A stretch of DNA of 64,000 nt from JAPPFW01 sp965200835 (GTDB lineage: Bacteria; Actinomycetota; Acidimicrobiia; Spongiisociales; Spongiisociaceae): positions 2,418,001 through 2,482,000 of the forward strand of contig OZ241390.1 in the NCBI GenBank assembly GCA_965200835.1. The letters run 5' to 3'. Every line of letters begins with the position of its first letter. Positions within the stretch are counted from its first letter, which is position 1. The position numbers and the translations under genes are program-made. The notes under the pieces were generated by a model, which saw only the letters and a list, made by a program, of their open reading frames with translations, was not told the origin of the DNA and searched no databases. This document shows, piece by piece, positions 32,201 through 41,260 of the stretch.

Positions 32201-32619
32201 GGCGCGATCTGTTCAAGAGTGCCCTAACCGGAGGAGAGCGGCGGCGCTACCTTGGGAAGCTGGCGATGGTCCTGCTCAATCTGGGCGCCTTGCTGGTGGG
32301 TGTGGCGAGGGATCCCCGGGTTCCGGTGAGGGCCAAGGTATTCGCCGGTGCGGCGGCCGCCTATGCCATCTCGCCCATCGATCTGGTACCCGACTTCCTT
32401 CCGGTGATCGGCAAGACCGACGACGTTCTGGTGGTGGCCCTCGCTCTAGATCATCTGATTCGAGAAGCCGGGATGTCGGTGCTCAGGGACCACTGGAAGG
32501 GTTCCGAACAGGCTCTGTCGGCCATCGTCGAAGTGGTTGGCGTGGTGGCAAGCCTGGTGCCTCGGCCGGTTAGGGTCGCGCTCGATCACTACCTGAGGGC
32601 GGGCCGGAACCGCGGTTAG
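32197..32619 (+). CDS. DUF1232 (YkvA-like) membrane protein
   Basis: A 140-residue protein with the DUF1232 core AKVFAGAAAAYAISPIDLVPDFLPVIGKTDDVLVVALALDHL. The YAxSPIDLIPDFiPviG segment is the family signature. A helix (LAMVLLNLGALLVGVA) lies ahead and another (LSAIVEVVGVVASLV) after. Function is unknown. GTG start at 32197 overlaps the ROK kinase stop. Confidence 0.85.
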   Translation: MRRDLFKSALTGGERRRYLGKLAMVLLNLGALLVGVARDPRVPVRAKVFAGAAAAYAISPIDLVPDFLPVIGKTDDVLVVALALDHLIREAGMSVLRDHWKGSEQALSAIVEVVGVVASLVPRPVRVALDHYLRAGRNRG

Positions 32620-32762
32620 ATCCACCCGAAAGCCCACCTTCGTTGGCCCGTTCCCACATGCGGAACGAATGTTACAGCTATCGGGGTTAGATCAAGCATG
32701 GGAGCACCCACTTCGCGTAAGCTGAGGGTCAGTTCCCGCTACGGCCTGGAGAGGGCGACAGC

Positions 32763-34379
32763 ATGAATTACCGGCTTGACACTCTGCGTGGTGACCTGTT
32801 CGGGGGCATAACGTCGGCTGTGGTGGGGCTGCCGGTTGCGCTGGCGTTTGGGGTGGTGTCCGGTCTGGGTGCGCTCGCCGGCCTGTACGGAGCTATCGCG
32901 GTGGGGTTCTTCGCGGCCGTCTTTGGAGGGACGAAATCCCAGATTTCAGGGCCTACCGGACCCCAGGCTGTGGCGATAGCCGTCATCGTCACCAGCTATG
33001 CCAACAATCTCGCCGAGGCGTTGACCGTCGTGTTCCTGTCGGGCCTCATCCAGATACTGCTGGGTGTGGTGCGACTCGGACGATTCGTTGCCTATACGCC
33101 GCATGTGGTGGTCTCGGGGTTCATGTCTGGCATCGGCTTGATCGTCATCCTGCTGCAGATCCCCCCTTTCTTCGGTTTGCCGATTGCCGAAGGAGGTCCG
33201 ATCGGGGCCATCCAGTCAGTACCGACTGTGATCAGCGGGCTGGATCCGGCTGCCCTCCTGATCGCCTCGGTCACGCTGGCCGTCGGCGTGTTCTGGCCCA
33301 AGAAGCTTCGCAAGGTCCTACCGCCCACCCTGGCCGCGCTAGCAATAGGGACCTTGATGGGGGTGCTGTGGTTGAAGGGAACACCCGTCATAGGCCACAT
33401 CCCCACCGGGTTGCCGCAGTTGCATCTTCCGCCGTTCTCCCTCGACCTGCTCGTACGGATGCTGCAACCGGCCGTCACTCTGGCCCTTCTCGGCTCGATA
33501 GACAGTTTACTCACGTCGCTGGTAGCCGATTCGATGACCCGAACCCGTCACAACGCCGACCGTGAGTTGGTGGGTCAGGGGATCGGTAACGTGGCTACCT
33601 CGCTGATCGGTGGGATGTCAGGAGCGGGCGCTACTCCGGGAACCGTGGTGAACCTGCGGGCCGGCGGGACCACCCGGGTATCCGGAGTGATACGGGCAGC
33701 GGTCCTGACGGCAATAGCGATGGGTTTGGGAGGCTATGTAGAGGCCATCCCGCATGCGGTACTGGCCGGGATTCTGCTCAAGGTGGGGTGGGACATCATC
33801 GACTGGCGGTTCCTGACCCGTATCAGGCAGTTGCAGCGGGACCAGGTGGTGGTGGTGATCCTTACCCTGGTGATGACGGTCTTTCTCGATCTGGTGACCG
33901 CGGTCGTTCTGGGTCTGATCGTGGCGGGCATGGTGGCCGCCCGAAATTTCGAGCGCTTGGAGCTCGACAGCGTGATTTCGGTGCCGATCCTGGACAGGGC
34001 CTTCCTCGATCCTTCATCAGCGATCGACGACTTCACCGCGCGGGTGGGCCTCGTTGCCCTCAGGGGAACCTTTACGGTCGCTTCGGCTAGCAAGCTCATA
34101 ACGACCATCAGCGTCGATATCCAGGATCACGAGGTAGTGATCCTGGACTTCTCAGAGACTACTTACATCGACGCGAGTGCCGCGTTAGTGGTGGAACAGA
34201 TGATCGAATCGGCAGCCGATGACGACACCGCCGTCGTCGTGCAGGGATTGAGTGGCGAGCCGGCGGACTTCATCGACTCCCTGAACATCCTCCGTACCAT
34301 CCCGCCCGAGCGGATCGTCGACACCGTGGAAGAGGCACGCGAGCAGGTTAAGCGGATCCTGGAACCTCAGGACGCCTGA
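32763..34379 (+). CDS. SulP-family anion transporter with STAS domain
   Basis: A 538-residue inner-membrane permease. The first 400 residues hold 10-12 hydrophobic segments with the family's GGITSAVVGLPVALAFGVVSGLGALAGLYGAI start and ISGPTGPQAVAIAVIV, GLIQILLGVVRLG, and GMSGAGATPGTVVNLRAGGTTRVSGV. The cytoplasmic STAS domain is residues about 440-530 (VGLVALRGTFTVASASKL, VVILDFSETTYIDASAALVVEQM). Members move sulphate, bicarbonate or other anions; the substrate here is not readable. ATG follows a GAGAGGG site. Confidence 0.9.
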   Translation: MNYRLDTLRGDLFGGITSAVVGLPVALAFGVVSGLGALAGLYGAIAVGFFAAVFGGTKSQISGPTGPQAVAIAVIVTSYANNLAEALTVVFLSGLIQILLGVVRLGRFVAYTPHVVVSGFMSGIGLIVILLQIPPFFGLPIAEGGPIGAIQSVPTVISGLDPAALLIASVTLAVGVFWPKKLRKVLPPTLAALAIGTLMGVLWLKGTPVIGHIPTGLPQLHLPPFSLDLLVRMLQPAVTLALLGSIDSLLTSLVADSMTRTRHNADRELVGQGIGNVATSLIGGMSGAGATPGTVVNLRAGGTTRVSGVIRAAVLTAIAMGLGGYVEAIPHAVLAGILLKVGWDIIDWRFLTRIRQLQRDQVVVVILTLVMTVFLDLVTAVVLGLIVAGMVAARNFERLELDSVISVPILDRAFLDPSSAIDDFTARVGLVALRGTFTVASASKLITTISVDIQDHEVVILDFSETTYIDASAALVVEQMIESAADDDTAVVVQGLSGEPADFIDSLNILRTIPPERIVDTVEEAREQVKRILEPQDA

Positions 34380-34415
34380 TCCTCCCCGCCCGGTTGGCGA
34401 ACCCTTGAGAGTGGG

Positions 34416-35648
34416 TTGCGGGTGACCCGCGGCCATGTCAGTCTCTTCAGGTCTTTGCGGGAACCCAACGTGCGGATCTTCCTGACCGGCTTGGGGGTGT
34501 CCGGGGCGGGGATGTGGGCCGAAGCGACCGCGGTGGTCCTGCTGGCGCGCCATTTGGGCGGCCACGCGGTCGAGGTCGGGATAGCCGTCGCCTGCCATTT
34601 CCTACCCATGATGCTGCTGGGTATGTACGCCGGGGCGGTGGCTGACCGAGCTGACCGCCAACGATTCACCATCCGTCTCTATGTCGCTTTGGGAGGTGCG
34701 GTCGCCGTGCTCGGCCTGCTGGATCTTGCCAACCTCGAGACTCTCCGGTTGCTCTGCCTGATGGCGCTCGTATCGGGCACCCTTCGGGCGTTCGGAATAC
34801 CGGCTCGGCGGACCCTGGCGACCGAGCTGGTCCCAGCAGACCACCTTGCCAACATAACCTCTCTCACTACGTCGGTGATCACCGGATCCAGGATCGTCGG
34901 GCCCTTCCTGGCTGCGCTGGCAGCCAATCGGCTCGGTACGGGGTGGGTGTTCCTGGCGATCGGAGGTTGCTATCTCGTCTTCGCTCTGTCCGTAGCCCGG
35001 TTGGACGCCAGCCGCTTCCACCGCATTCGCTCGGAAGGTCACTCCTCGACGCCCATCCGTGACGTGATCACGACAATCTGGGATCACCCGACCCTTCGGA
35101 TCGTGGTGGTCCTGTTCGGTCTGGTGTCGGTCTTCGCTCTGAACTTTCTCGTGGCGCTTCCGCTACTCGTGATGGATCGTTTCCTGGAGGATGAGGAGAC
35201 ATTCGGGCTGCTGCTGTCGGTACTGAGCGTGGGCAACCTGCTCGGTGGCCTCCTGACAGCTCGATTGAGGGTGGTCTCGGTCTCCTGGTCGTTCGGTACG
35301 GCGGCCGCCATCGCCCTGTCTCTGGCCCTGGTGGCTACCGCACCCACCACGCTGCTGGCGTTCGTGTTCGCGCTGCCTCTCGGGGCAGCTTCGGCCGCCT
35401 TCTTCAACGCTTGCACCCTCGTCCTCCAGCAGGGAACCGGCGCCGGTATGCGGGGCCGGGTTATGGCCCTGATGACCGTGATGCTGTTCGGAGGGAGGCC
35501 GGTTGGCGGGCCGGTGACCGGATTCGTCGGGCAGGTTGCCGGGGCCGTGTGGGCGAACCTCTACGGTGCCCTGGTGGTAGCGGGTGCTCTGGTCGTGGCC
35601 ATGCTGCTTCACCGACGGGTGGCTCGGCCCCAAGAGGTCCTCGAGTAA
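34416..35648 (+). CDS. MFS transporter
   Basis: A 410-residue major facilitator protein with about 11-12 membrane helices, for example MLLGMYAGAVADRADRQRFTIRLY (the loop 2-3 signature), TSVITGSRIVGPFLAALAANRLG and LLLSVLSVGNLLGGLLTARLR. It resembles the EntS/MFS_3 group of exporters. Substrate unknown. The start is ambiguous: TTG 34416 or GTG 34422 give the same N-terminus RGHVSLFRSLREPNVRIFLTGLG. Upstream is the SulP gene, downstream the fab operon, 30 bases away. Confidence 0.85.
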   Translation: MRVTRGHVSLFRSLREPNVRIFLTGLGVSGAGMWAEATAVVLLARHLGGHAVEVGIAVACHFLPMMLLGMYAGAVADRADRQRFTIRLYVALGGAVAVLGLLDLANLETLRLLCLMALVSGTLRAFGIPARRTLATELVPADHLANITSLTTSVITGSRIVGPFLAALAANRLGTGWVFLAIGGCYLVFALSVARLDASRFHRIRSEGHSSTPIRDVITTIWDHPTLRIVVVLFGLVSVFALNFLVALPLLVMDRFLEDEETFGLLLSVLSVGNLLGGLLTARLRVVSVSWSFGTAAAIALSLALVATAPTTLLAFVFALPLGAASAAFFNACTLVLQQGTGAGMRGRVMALMTVMLFGGRPVGGPVTGFVGQVAGAVWANLYGALVVAGALVVAMLLHRRVARPQEVLE

Positions 35649-35677
35649 CGGTCGGGCAGGTCTGCAGGTCTGACACT

Positions 35678-36613
35678 GTGGTGAGATACGCGATTCTATT
35701 CCCGGGACAGGGGAGCCAGCGGGTCGGCATGGGCGCCGAACTGTTCGACTCCCATCCGGAGTTGCTGGTCGAAGTGGCCGATCGGGTGCTGGGCTGGTCG
35801 CTGCGCGACACCTGCCTCGAAGGACCGGAAGATCTGCTGAAAGCCACGGACCGGGCCCAGCCGGCCCTCTATTGCCTGGCCGCAGTCCTCTGGCGGGAGC
35901 TGGACGACCGGGTGGAGATACCTCCGATCGGGGCCGCCGGGCATTCGCTTGGCGAATACACCGCGCTGGCCGCCGCCGGGGCATTCTCGTTCGAGGAAGG
36001 TCTGCGGTTGGTGGCCGCCCGGGCCGAGGCTATGGCCGGGGCGGTGCGCCGCGCCTCCTCCGGCATGGCCGCCCTTCTGGGGGCCACCGGTGAGCGGGCT
36101 GAGGAAGTGGCGCAGGCGCGCCGGGCCGAGGGAGGGAAGCTATGGGTAGCCAACCTGAATGCTCCCGGCCAGGTGGTCGTGTCCGGCGCGTCCGCAGACA
36201 TCGACTGGCTGGTCCAGAACGCCCGCCGGCTCCGCCTGAGGAGGGTGATAAGGCTCGAGGTGGCCGGAGCCTTCCACTCACCACTCATGGCTTCCGCGGT
36301 TCCTGCCCTGCGTGAAGCCCTCCGCGAGGCCACCTTTAGGAATCACACCTTCCCGATCTGGGCGAACGCGACCGGCGCTCCCTTGGAACCGAACGAAGAG
36401 CGCCGGCTGCTGGCTCGCCAGCTGGTGTCACCGGTTCGGTTCGATGCATCCTTGCGTTCCATGCACGAAGCCGGAGTGGAAGCCTTCGTTCACGTGGGAC
36501 CGGGAGATGTCACGGCCGGCCTCGCCCGGCGGGCAGTGCGGGGATGCCGGGTCATGGTGGTCAACACTCTCGAGCAGGCTCATCGGGTTGCCTCCGTGCT
36601 CAGCGGCCATTGA
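35678..36613 (+). CDS. fabD: Malonyl-CoA:ACP transacylase
   Basis: FabD loads malonate on acyl carrier protein. The 311-residue alpha/beta hydrolase-like protein has YAILFPGQGSQRVGMG, GHSLGEYTALAAAG with the nucleophile Ser, the malonate-binding Arg in LVAARAEAM, VAGAFHSPLM with the catalytic His, and FVHVGPGDVTAGLARR. The reading frame is open far upstream; the GTG at 35678 (or 35681) is the first start next to the conserved N-terminus. First gene of fabD-fabH-fabG-acpP-fabF. Confidence 0.94.
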   Translation: MVRYAILFPGQGSQRVGMGAELFDSHPELLVEVADRVLGWSLRDTCLEGPEDLLKATDRAQPALYCLAAVLWRELDDRVEIPPIGAAGHSLGEYTALAAAGAFSFEEGLRLVAARAEAMAGAVRRASSGMAALLGATGERAEEVAQARRAEGGKLWVANLNAPGQVVVSGASADIDWLVQNARRLRLRRVIRLEVAGAFHSPLMASAVPALREALREATFRNHTFPIWANATGAPLEPNEERRLLARQLVSPVRFDASLRSMHEAGVEAFVHVGPGDVTAGLARRAVRGCRVMVVNTLEQAHRVASVLSGH

Positions 36614-36686
36614 TAGGGAGATGCAAGAGCCTGGTACTACAATCGGCCACCCGGACGGGGAGTTTCCACATGGAGGACACGACGCG

Positions 36687-37766
36687 GTGACGCGCTACGC
36701 GGAGATTACAGGATGGGGGAAGGCGCTCCCGCCCGCTGTACTGACCAACGCCGACCTGGAGTCGATCGTCGAGACCAGCGACAGCTGGATAACCAGCCGG
36801 AGTGGTATCAAAGAACGCAGGATCTCACACCTGGACGCCGCGGAGATGGCCGAGCTGGCGGGCAAGAGAGCCCTGGCCGCCGCAGGTGTGGATGCGCGGG
36901 CGGTCGATCTGGTCATCAATGCCACCTGCACACCCGCCTCCATAATCCCTGCCTCCGCTTCTTACGTGCAGGACAAGATCGGTGCCGTCAACGCCGGCGC
37001 CATGGATCTCAATGCCAACTGCTCGGGGTTCGTCTACGGATATGTGACCGCCGACTCCCTAGTTAGGTCGGGAACGGTCGACACGGTGCTTCTAGTGGGG
37101 GTGGAGCGGCTCAGCCGGGTGATGGACTACACCGATCGCACCACCTGCATCCTGTTCGGGGACGGCGCGGGTGCCGTGCTCATCCAACCGTCCGACCGGG
37201 AGACCGGGGTTATGGGTTCCGTGCTGGGAGTGGATGGTTCGATGGCCGACATCCTCTGCGTTCCCAACGATGGCACTATCGAGCCTGGTTCGGCAGGTCC
37301 CGAGACCCGCCTGGTCATGGAAGGATCGGACGTGTTCCGCCGGGCGGTGACCGCCATGGCCGACGCCTCCGAATCGGTGGTCCGCCAGGCCGGATGGCAG
37401 CTGGACGAGATCGACCTGCTGGTGCCGCACCAGGCCAACCAGCGGATCATCGACGCCACTGCCCGCCGCCTCAAGCTCGATCACTCGAGGGTGTTCGTCA
37501 ACATCCATGCCTATGGCAACACCAGCGCGGCCACCATCCCCATCGCACTGACGGAGGCGATCGAAGCCGATCGGGTTCCGTCGGGCGCCAACCTGGTGTT
37601 CGCGGCGTTCGGGGGCGGCCTGACCTGGGCGGCGGCCGCGGTGAAGTTCGGCGAGCGGGTGGCTCCCATGTCGGTTATCGAGGAGGAGCTACCGGCCTCG
37701 GACCGCTCGGTATGGGAACTGCTCCAACCCAACTTCGACTACTACGGACGGCTGGAGCTGGTATGA
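36687..37766 (+). CDS. fabH: 3-oxoacyl-ACP synthase III
   Basis: FabH starts chains by condensing an acyl-CoA with malonyl-ACP. The 359-residue thiolase-fold protein shows ITGWGKALPPAVLTN, DLNANCSGFVYG with the catalytic Cys, VPHQANQRIIDAT with the catalytic His, and IHAYGNTSAATIPIAL with the catalytic Asn. The C-terminus extends about 30 residues past the usual end (MSVIEEELPASDRSVWELL). In lineages with branched membrane lipids FabH selects the primer; that cannot be judged here. GTG 36687 has GGAGGA 12 bases ahead; its stop overlaps fabG as ATGA. Confidence 0.94.
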   Translation: MTRYAEITGWGKALPPAVLTNADLESIVETSDSWITSRSGIKERRISHLDAAEMAELAGKRALAAAGVDARAVDLVINATCTPASIIPASASYVQDKIGAVNAGAMDLNANCSGFVYGYVTADSLVRSGTVDTVLLVGVERLSRVMDYTDRTTCILFGDGAGAVLIQPSDRETGVMGSVLGVDGSMADILCVPNDGTIEPGSAGPETRLVMEGSDVFRRAVTAMADASESVVRQAGWQLDEIDLLVPHQANQRIIDATARRLKLDHSRVFVNIHAYGNTSAATIPIALTEAIEADRVPSGANLVFAAFGGGLTWAAAAVKFGERVAPMSVIEEELPASDRSVWELLQPNFDYYGRLELV

Positions 37767-38497
37767 GCAGGATTGCTCTGGTGACGGGGGGCTCCCGCGG
37801 GATAGGCCGCGCCATCTCGCTGAAGCTCGCGGCGCGCGGGCATCCCGTGGCGGTCAACTACGTTGCCCGACCGGACGCAGCCGACGAGGTCGTGGAGGCG
37901 ATTCTCGCTGATGGCGGAACTGCCGCCGCCTTCAAGGCGGATGTCAGCCGTGGCGCGGAGGTCAAGCGGCTGTTCTCCCAGGTGGAGGACAGGTTCGGCC
38001 GTCCCTCGATCCTGGTGAACAACGCGGGCACTACCGCCGACGGATTGCTGGCCCGCCTGAAGGAAGATGCCTGGGATCGGGTCATGGAAATAAACCTCAA
38101 GTCCGTCTACCTCTGCAGCAAGGCAGTGCTGCGGGGGATGCTGAGGGCCCGATGGGGGCGGATCATCTCGCTCGGTTCGGTATCCGGCATGTACGGAAAC
38201 CCGGGCCAGACCAACTACGCGGCCGCCAAGGCGGGAATCATCGCCTTCTCCAAGTCTCTCTCCAAAGAGGTCGGCCCCCGGGGCATAACGGTCAACGTGG
38301 TAGCACCGGGGTTCATCGAGACCGACCTCACCGCCCGACTGGGGCCCCGGATGATCGAGCAAGTACGCTCCTCCTCCAGCCTCCGCCGGACCGGCCGGCC
38401 CGAGGAGGTGGCCTCGGCGGTCGGTTTCCTGGCCTCGGATGAAGCTTCATACATAACAGGACAAGTTCTGGTCGTCGACGGCGGCCTTGCCCTGTAG
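37763..38497 (+). CDS. fabG: 3-oxoacyl-ACP reductase
   Basis: FabG reduces 3-oxoacyl-ACP with NADPH. The 244-residue short-chain dehydrogenase shows ALVTGGSRGIGRAISLKLAARGH (cofactor loop), NYVARPDAA, LVNNAGTTADGLL, and the catalytic set Asn (INLKSVY), Ser (SLGSVSG), YAAAKAGIIAFSKSL with Tyr and Lys, then NVVAPGFIETDLT and TGQVLVVDGGLAL. Four-base overlap with fabH. Confidence 0.96.
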   Translation: MSRIALVTGGSRGIGRAISLKLAARGHPVAVNYVARPDAADEVVEAILADGGTAAAFKADVSRGAEVKRLFSQVEDRFGRPSILVNNAGTTADGLLARLKEDAWDRVMEINLKSVYLCSKAVLRGMLRARWGRIISLGSVSGMYGNPGQTNYAAAKAGIIAFSKSLSKEVGPRGITVNVVAPGFIETDLTARLGPRMIEQVRSSSSLRRTGRPEEVASAVGFLASDEASYITGQVLVVDGGLAL

Positions 38498-38538
38498 GAC
38501 AGACCGTCGAAGACAATCACAGCAAGGGAGACGTCAAC

Positions 38539-38778
38539 ATGGATCGATCGCAAGTCCAGTCGAAGATGCGGGATCTGCTCGTGGAGGAACTCGGTCTGGA
38601 CGCCTCCAAGATCGCAGACGGATCCACTTTCGAGGAAGATCTCGAAGTGGACTCGCTCGGGGTCGTGGAGCTGATAATGGCGCTCGAGGATGAGTTCGAC
38701 GTTGCCATTCCCGACGAGGAGGCCGAGAGCATCACCACGGTCGGCGAAGCGGTCGATCTGGTAATAGCCAAGCTCTAG
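38539..38778 (+). CDS. acpP: Acyl carrier protein
   Basis: A 79-residue acidic four-helix protein that carries growing fatty acids on phosphopantetheine. The attachment Ser is in LEVDSLGVVELIMALEDEF, and AIPDEEAESITTVGEAVDLV forms helix III. An AAGGGAG site precedes the ATG by about ten bases. Its place between fabG and fabF supports a role in primary fatty-acid synthesis. Confidence 0.97.
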   Translation: MDRSQVQSKMRDLLVEELGLDASKIADGSTFEEDLEVDSLGVVELIMALEDEFDVAIPDEEAESITTVGEAVDLVIAKL

Positions 38779-38804
38779 CCGCACCGCTCCCCGAGGAGAG
38801 TCGC

Positions 38805-40061
38805 ATGCTTCAAGAGGCTCGGAGGGTGGTGGTGACCGGCCTGGGCGCTATCACACCCCTCGGTCATACGGTTGCCGAGACCTGGCAGGCCGCGATGGCC
38901 GGCCGTTCGGGTATCGGACCCATCACCCAGTTCGACCCCTCCGCCATCCAGACCCACTTTGCGGGGGAGGTCCGGGACTGGGATCCGGAGTCGGTGATCA
39001 TCAAGCGGGAGGCCCGGCGCCTCGACCGGTCCGCTCAGCTGTTCATCGGCGCCTCCCAGGAAGCGATGGACGATGCAGGTCTCGACTTCGTGGCGGATGA
39101 CACCGACGCCGATCGAGCTGGGGTGATCGTCGGGTCGGGCTTGGGTGGAATGCTCTCGTTCGACAAGCAGCTGAAGGTGATGATTAGGCGGGGAGCAAGC
39201 CGGATAAGCCCGCTGGCGGTGACCATGATCATCCCGAATGAGGCCGCCGGGGTGGCGTCCATCCGTTTCAACATGCGGGGGCCGGTTACGTGTGCGGTGA
39301 CCGCCTGTGCAGCATCGGCCAACGCCATCGGGGACGCGGCCGAGATAATCCGTCGCGGGGCGGCGGAGGTGATGCTGGCGGGTGGTACCGAGGCGACCAT
39401 CTGCCAGTTCGGTATCGGGTCGTTCAACAAGAGCCGCGCTCTCAGCACTCGCAATGAGGATCCGCCGGGCGCTTCCCGGCCGTTCGATCTGGACCGGGAT
39501 GGGTTCGTGATGTCCGAGGGGGCTGCTTGCCTGGTGCTCGAGTCCTACGAGCGGGCCATCGGGCGCGGTGCTCGCATATACGGTGAGGTGGTCGGATACG
39601 GGATGACCTCGGATGCATATCACGTGACCCTTCCTAAGCCTGGGGGCCGAGGCCCGGCCAAGGCGATGCAGGCTGCCCTGGAACACGCCGGTCTGAGGCC
39701 CGAACAGCTGGATTACATAAACGCCCATGGCACGTCTACCAAGGCCAATGACGTTACCGAGACGCGGGCCATCAAGTTGGCATTGGGGGAGAAGGCGGCC
39801 CGGGCGGTGCCTGTTTCGTCCACCAAGTCGATGAGCGGGCACCTGATGGGTGGGGCCGGGGCGATCGAGTCCATCTTCTGCCTCATGGCTATGAATTCCG
39901 GGGTGATCCCTCCCACCATCAACTACCAGACCCCGGATCCTGAGTGCGATCTCGACTACGTACCCAACGAGGCGCGGGAGGCGCAGGTCAGCTACGCCAT
40001 GACCAACTCATTCGGGTTCGGAGGCCACAACGTAGCCCTGATCTTCGGCCCCGGAAGCTAG
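38805..40061 (+). CDS. fabF: 3-oxoacyl-ACP synthase II
   Basis: FabF elongates acyl-ACP with malonyl-ACP. The 418-residue thiolase-fold enzyme has VVVTGLGAITPLGHTVAETW, VTACAASANAIGDAAEIIRRG with the catalytic Cys, INAHGTSTKANDVTETRAIK and SKTSMSGHL-type STKSMSGHLMGGAGAIE with the two His and Lys, and NSFGFGGHNVALIF. Last gene of the fab operon; the accessory region begins directly after it. Confidence 0.96.
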   Translation: MLQEARRVVVTGLGAITPLGHTVAETWQAAMAGRSGIGPITQFDPSAIQTHFAGEVRDWDPESVIIKREARRLDRSAQLFIGASQEAMDDAGLDFVADDTDADRAGVIVGSGLGGMLSFDKQLKVMIRRGASRISPLAVTMIIPNEAAGVASIRFNMRGPVTCAVTACAASANAIGDAAEIIRRGAAEVMLAGGTEATICQFGIGSFNKSRALSTRNEDPPGASRPFDLDRDGFVMSEGAACLVLESYERAIGRGARIYGEVVGYGMTSDAYHVTLPKPGGRGPAKAMQAALEHAGLRPEQLDYINAHGTSTKANDVTETRAIKLALGEKAARAVPVSSTKSMSGHLMGGAGAIESIFCLMAMNSGVIPPTINYQTPDPECDLDYVPNEAREAQVSYAMTNSFGFGGHNVALIFGPGS

Positions 40062-40076
40062 GGAAGCCAGGGGCAG

Positions 40077-40086
40077 TCCGTACGGA
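40077..40086. repeat. Palindrome TCCGTACGGA, copy 2
   Basis: A perfect 10-bp palindrome 15 bases after the fabF stop, in GGCAGTCCGTACGGAGCAG. It shares the CAG flanks of copy 1 after hisA (8295-8304). No third copy was noticed; an 8-base core CCGTACGG recurs inside a gene at about 47790. Confidence 0.4.
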
Positions 40087-40250
40087 GCAGATTGGAAGGC
40101 CTGTGGCCGGTCCAACTCCCGCATCGGAAGGTATGACTAGATGATGGTGTCCGACGTCATCCTTTCTTCATCGTGCCTCGCAGCGGTTCAACGGAACGTA
40201 GTGGACTAATACGACCCGGTATTGATCTGGTTCAGCATGACCGCCGAGTG

Positions 40251-40514
40251 ATGGGAGTGTCGGGAGTGGAACGCAAACCTCAAATAATCGGGCCCGATGG
40301 CAAGCCTGTGGGCGTTACGGAGGTAGGATTTCGCGCTACGGGAGAATATTGGAACGAAAACCTGCTGGACGACGGTACAGTTGCTCGCTTGAAGCTGGTT
40401 GCAACACATTTCTACCGACTTGAAGGAGAGAAGGATCCGAAGGGCCAGCCTGCCTACCTGATTGAGTCAAGCAACGTTGTGGCCATCTCGGCCAGTGTAG
40501 AGGGCGGTGCGTGA
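40251..40514 (+). CDS. Small protein of unknown function upstream of HicB-HicA
   Basis: An 87-residue protein, KPQIIGPDGKPVGVTEVGFRATGE followed by WNENLLDDGTVARLKLVATHFYRLEGEKDP and AYLIESSNVVAISA, predicted mostly beta with no membrane segment. I do not recognise a characterised family; it looks like a small conserved hypothetical. A TAATAC box at 40207-40212 suggests transcription begins after the earlier in-frame start at 40173, so I use ATG 40251 (GTG 40266 is also possible). Its stop overlaps the HicB gene start as GTGA, so it may be a third member of the module. Confidence 0.55.
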   Translation: MGVSGVERKPQIIGPDGKPVGVTEVGFRATGEYWNENLLDDGTVARLKLVATHFYRLEGEKDPKGQPAYLIESSNVVAISASVEGGA

Positions 40515-40993
40515 TGGTGATGATGTTGTCTGAGCGCAAGTCTGAGATCACCCGGATGCCATTAAGGCGGCCGATGCTCAAGTCCGATGTGGAGAAGGAG
40601 ATACTCCAAAGCCGAAGCGATGATCGGCAAGAATATTGGCCAACCGACACGGACTATGACCGACTGTTGTCGACTAACCCGGCCGGGGAAGAGGATACAG
40701 TTCCCGTTGTAGAGACGGAGTCCGACGGTCATTCTGATTCTGCAATCGACCGGCTAGTTGTCTTATGGGCTGAAATCGTAGTCTCCCATGCGGTTGTTCG
40801 CGACATCGATGATCCATCCGGATACACGGCTACAGTCGCAGGAGTAGAGGGTGCCTGGGCCTTCGGTGTATCTGAGGAAGAAGCACTTTACGAATTAAGG
40901 TCCGTACTGATCGGCTGGGCTTGCCTCAGGCTCGAGGACGGAGACGACGACATTCCCAGTATGGAGGGCCTTCATCTCGTCGCCAACCAATGA
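40511..40993 (+). CDS. HicB-like antitoxin
   Basis: A 160-residue protein whose last 75 residues are HicB-like: AEIVVSHAVVRDIDDPSGYTATVAGVEGAWAFGVSEEEALYELRSVLIGWACLRLEDGDDDIPSM. The GY-x-A-x-V-x-G-x-x-G-x-W-x-x-G-x-x-x-EAL pattern is the partial RNase H-like fold of HicB, which covers and represses HicA. The N-terminal 80 residues are acidic, low-complexity and not family-conserved. The stop overlaps the hicA start as ATGA. A close paralogue of the C-terminal part lies at 41768-42127. Confidence 0.72.
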   Translation: MMVMMLSERKSEITRMPLRRPMLKSDVEKEILQSRSDDRQEYWPTDTDYDRLLSTNPAGEEDTVPVVETESDGHSDSAIDRLVVLWAEIVVSHAVVRDIDDPSGYTATVAGVEGAWAFGVSEEEALYELRSVLIGWACLRLEDGDDDIPSMEGLHLVANQ

Positions 40994-41220
40994 GCTCCAA
41001 GTTAGCGCCGACCACCAGGCGAGTCCTGATTCGACAACCCTTGGACCTCGGCTGGGAGGGCCCGAGAACAGCTAAGGGTCACGATTACATGGTCAAGGGT
41101 CAACAAAAGGTACGCATTCCCAATCCCCACCACCGAAAGGACCTTGGCGTGTGTTTACTTGTTCTGATCCTGAAATAGGCAGACGAATCACGCCAGGAGT
41201 GGCTTGATACCCTAAAGTGA
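40990..41220 (+). pseudogene. HicA-type mRNA interferase toxin with a premature stop
   Basis: The frame starts at ATG 40990 inside the HicB stop and reads KLAPTTRRVLIRQPLDLGWEGPRTAKGHDYMVKGQQKVRIPNPH, the double-stranded-RNA-binding-like HicA fold with its catalytic-type His in KGHDY. TAG at 41176-41178 ends it after VLILK. Past the stop the same frame continues with ADESRQEWLDTLK and ends at TGA 41218-41220, matching the normal HicA C-terminus (ILxQAxxSRxEWL). A single C-to-T change from CAG explains the stop. The truncated 62-residue product may be inactive or partly active. Confidence 0.78.
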
Positions 41221-41260
41221 TCTTGATAATTCATGAGATTTGGGTATCTACTTTGAGTAG

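Noticed and set aside
37394..37762. N-terminal extension of fabG
   Set aside because: The extension is shadow of fabH; the ATGA overlap at 37763 gives a normal FabG.
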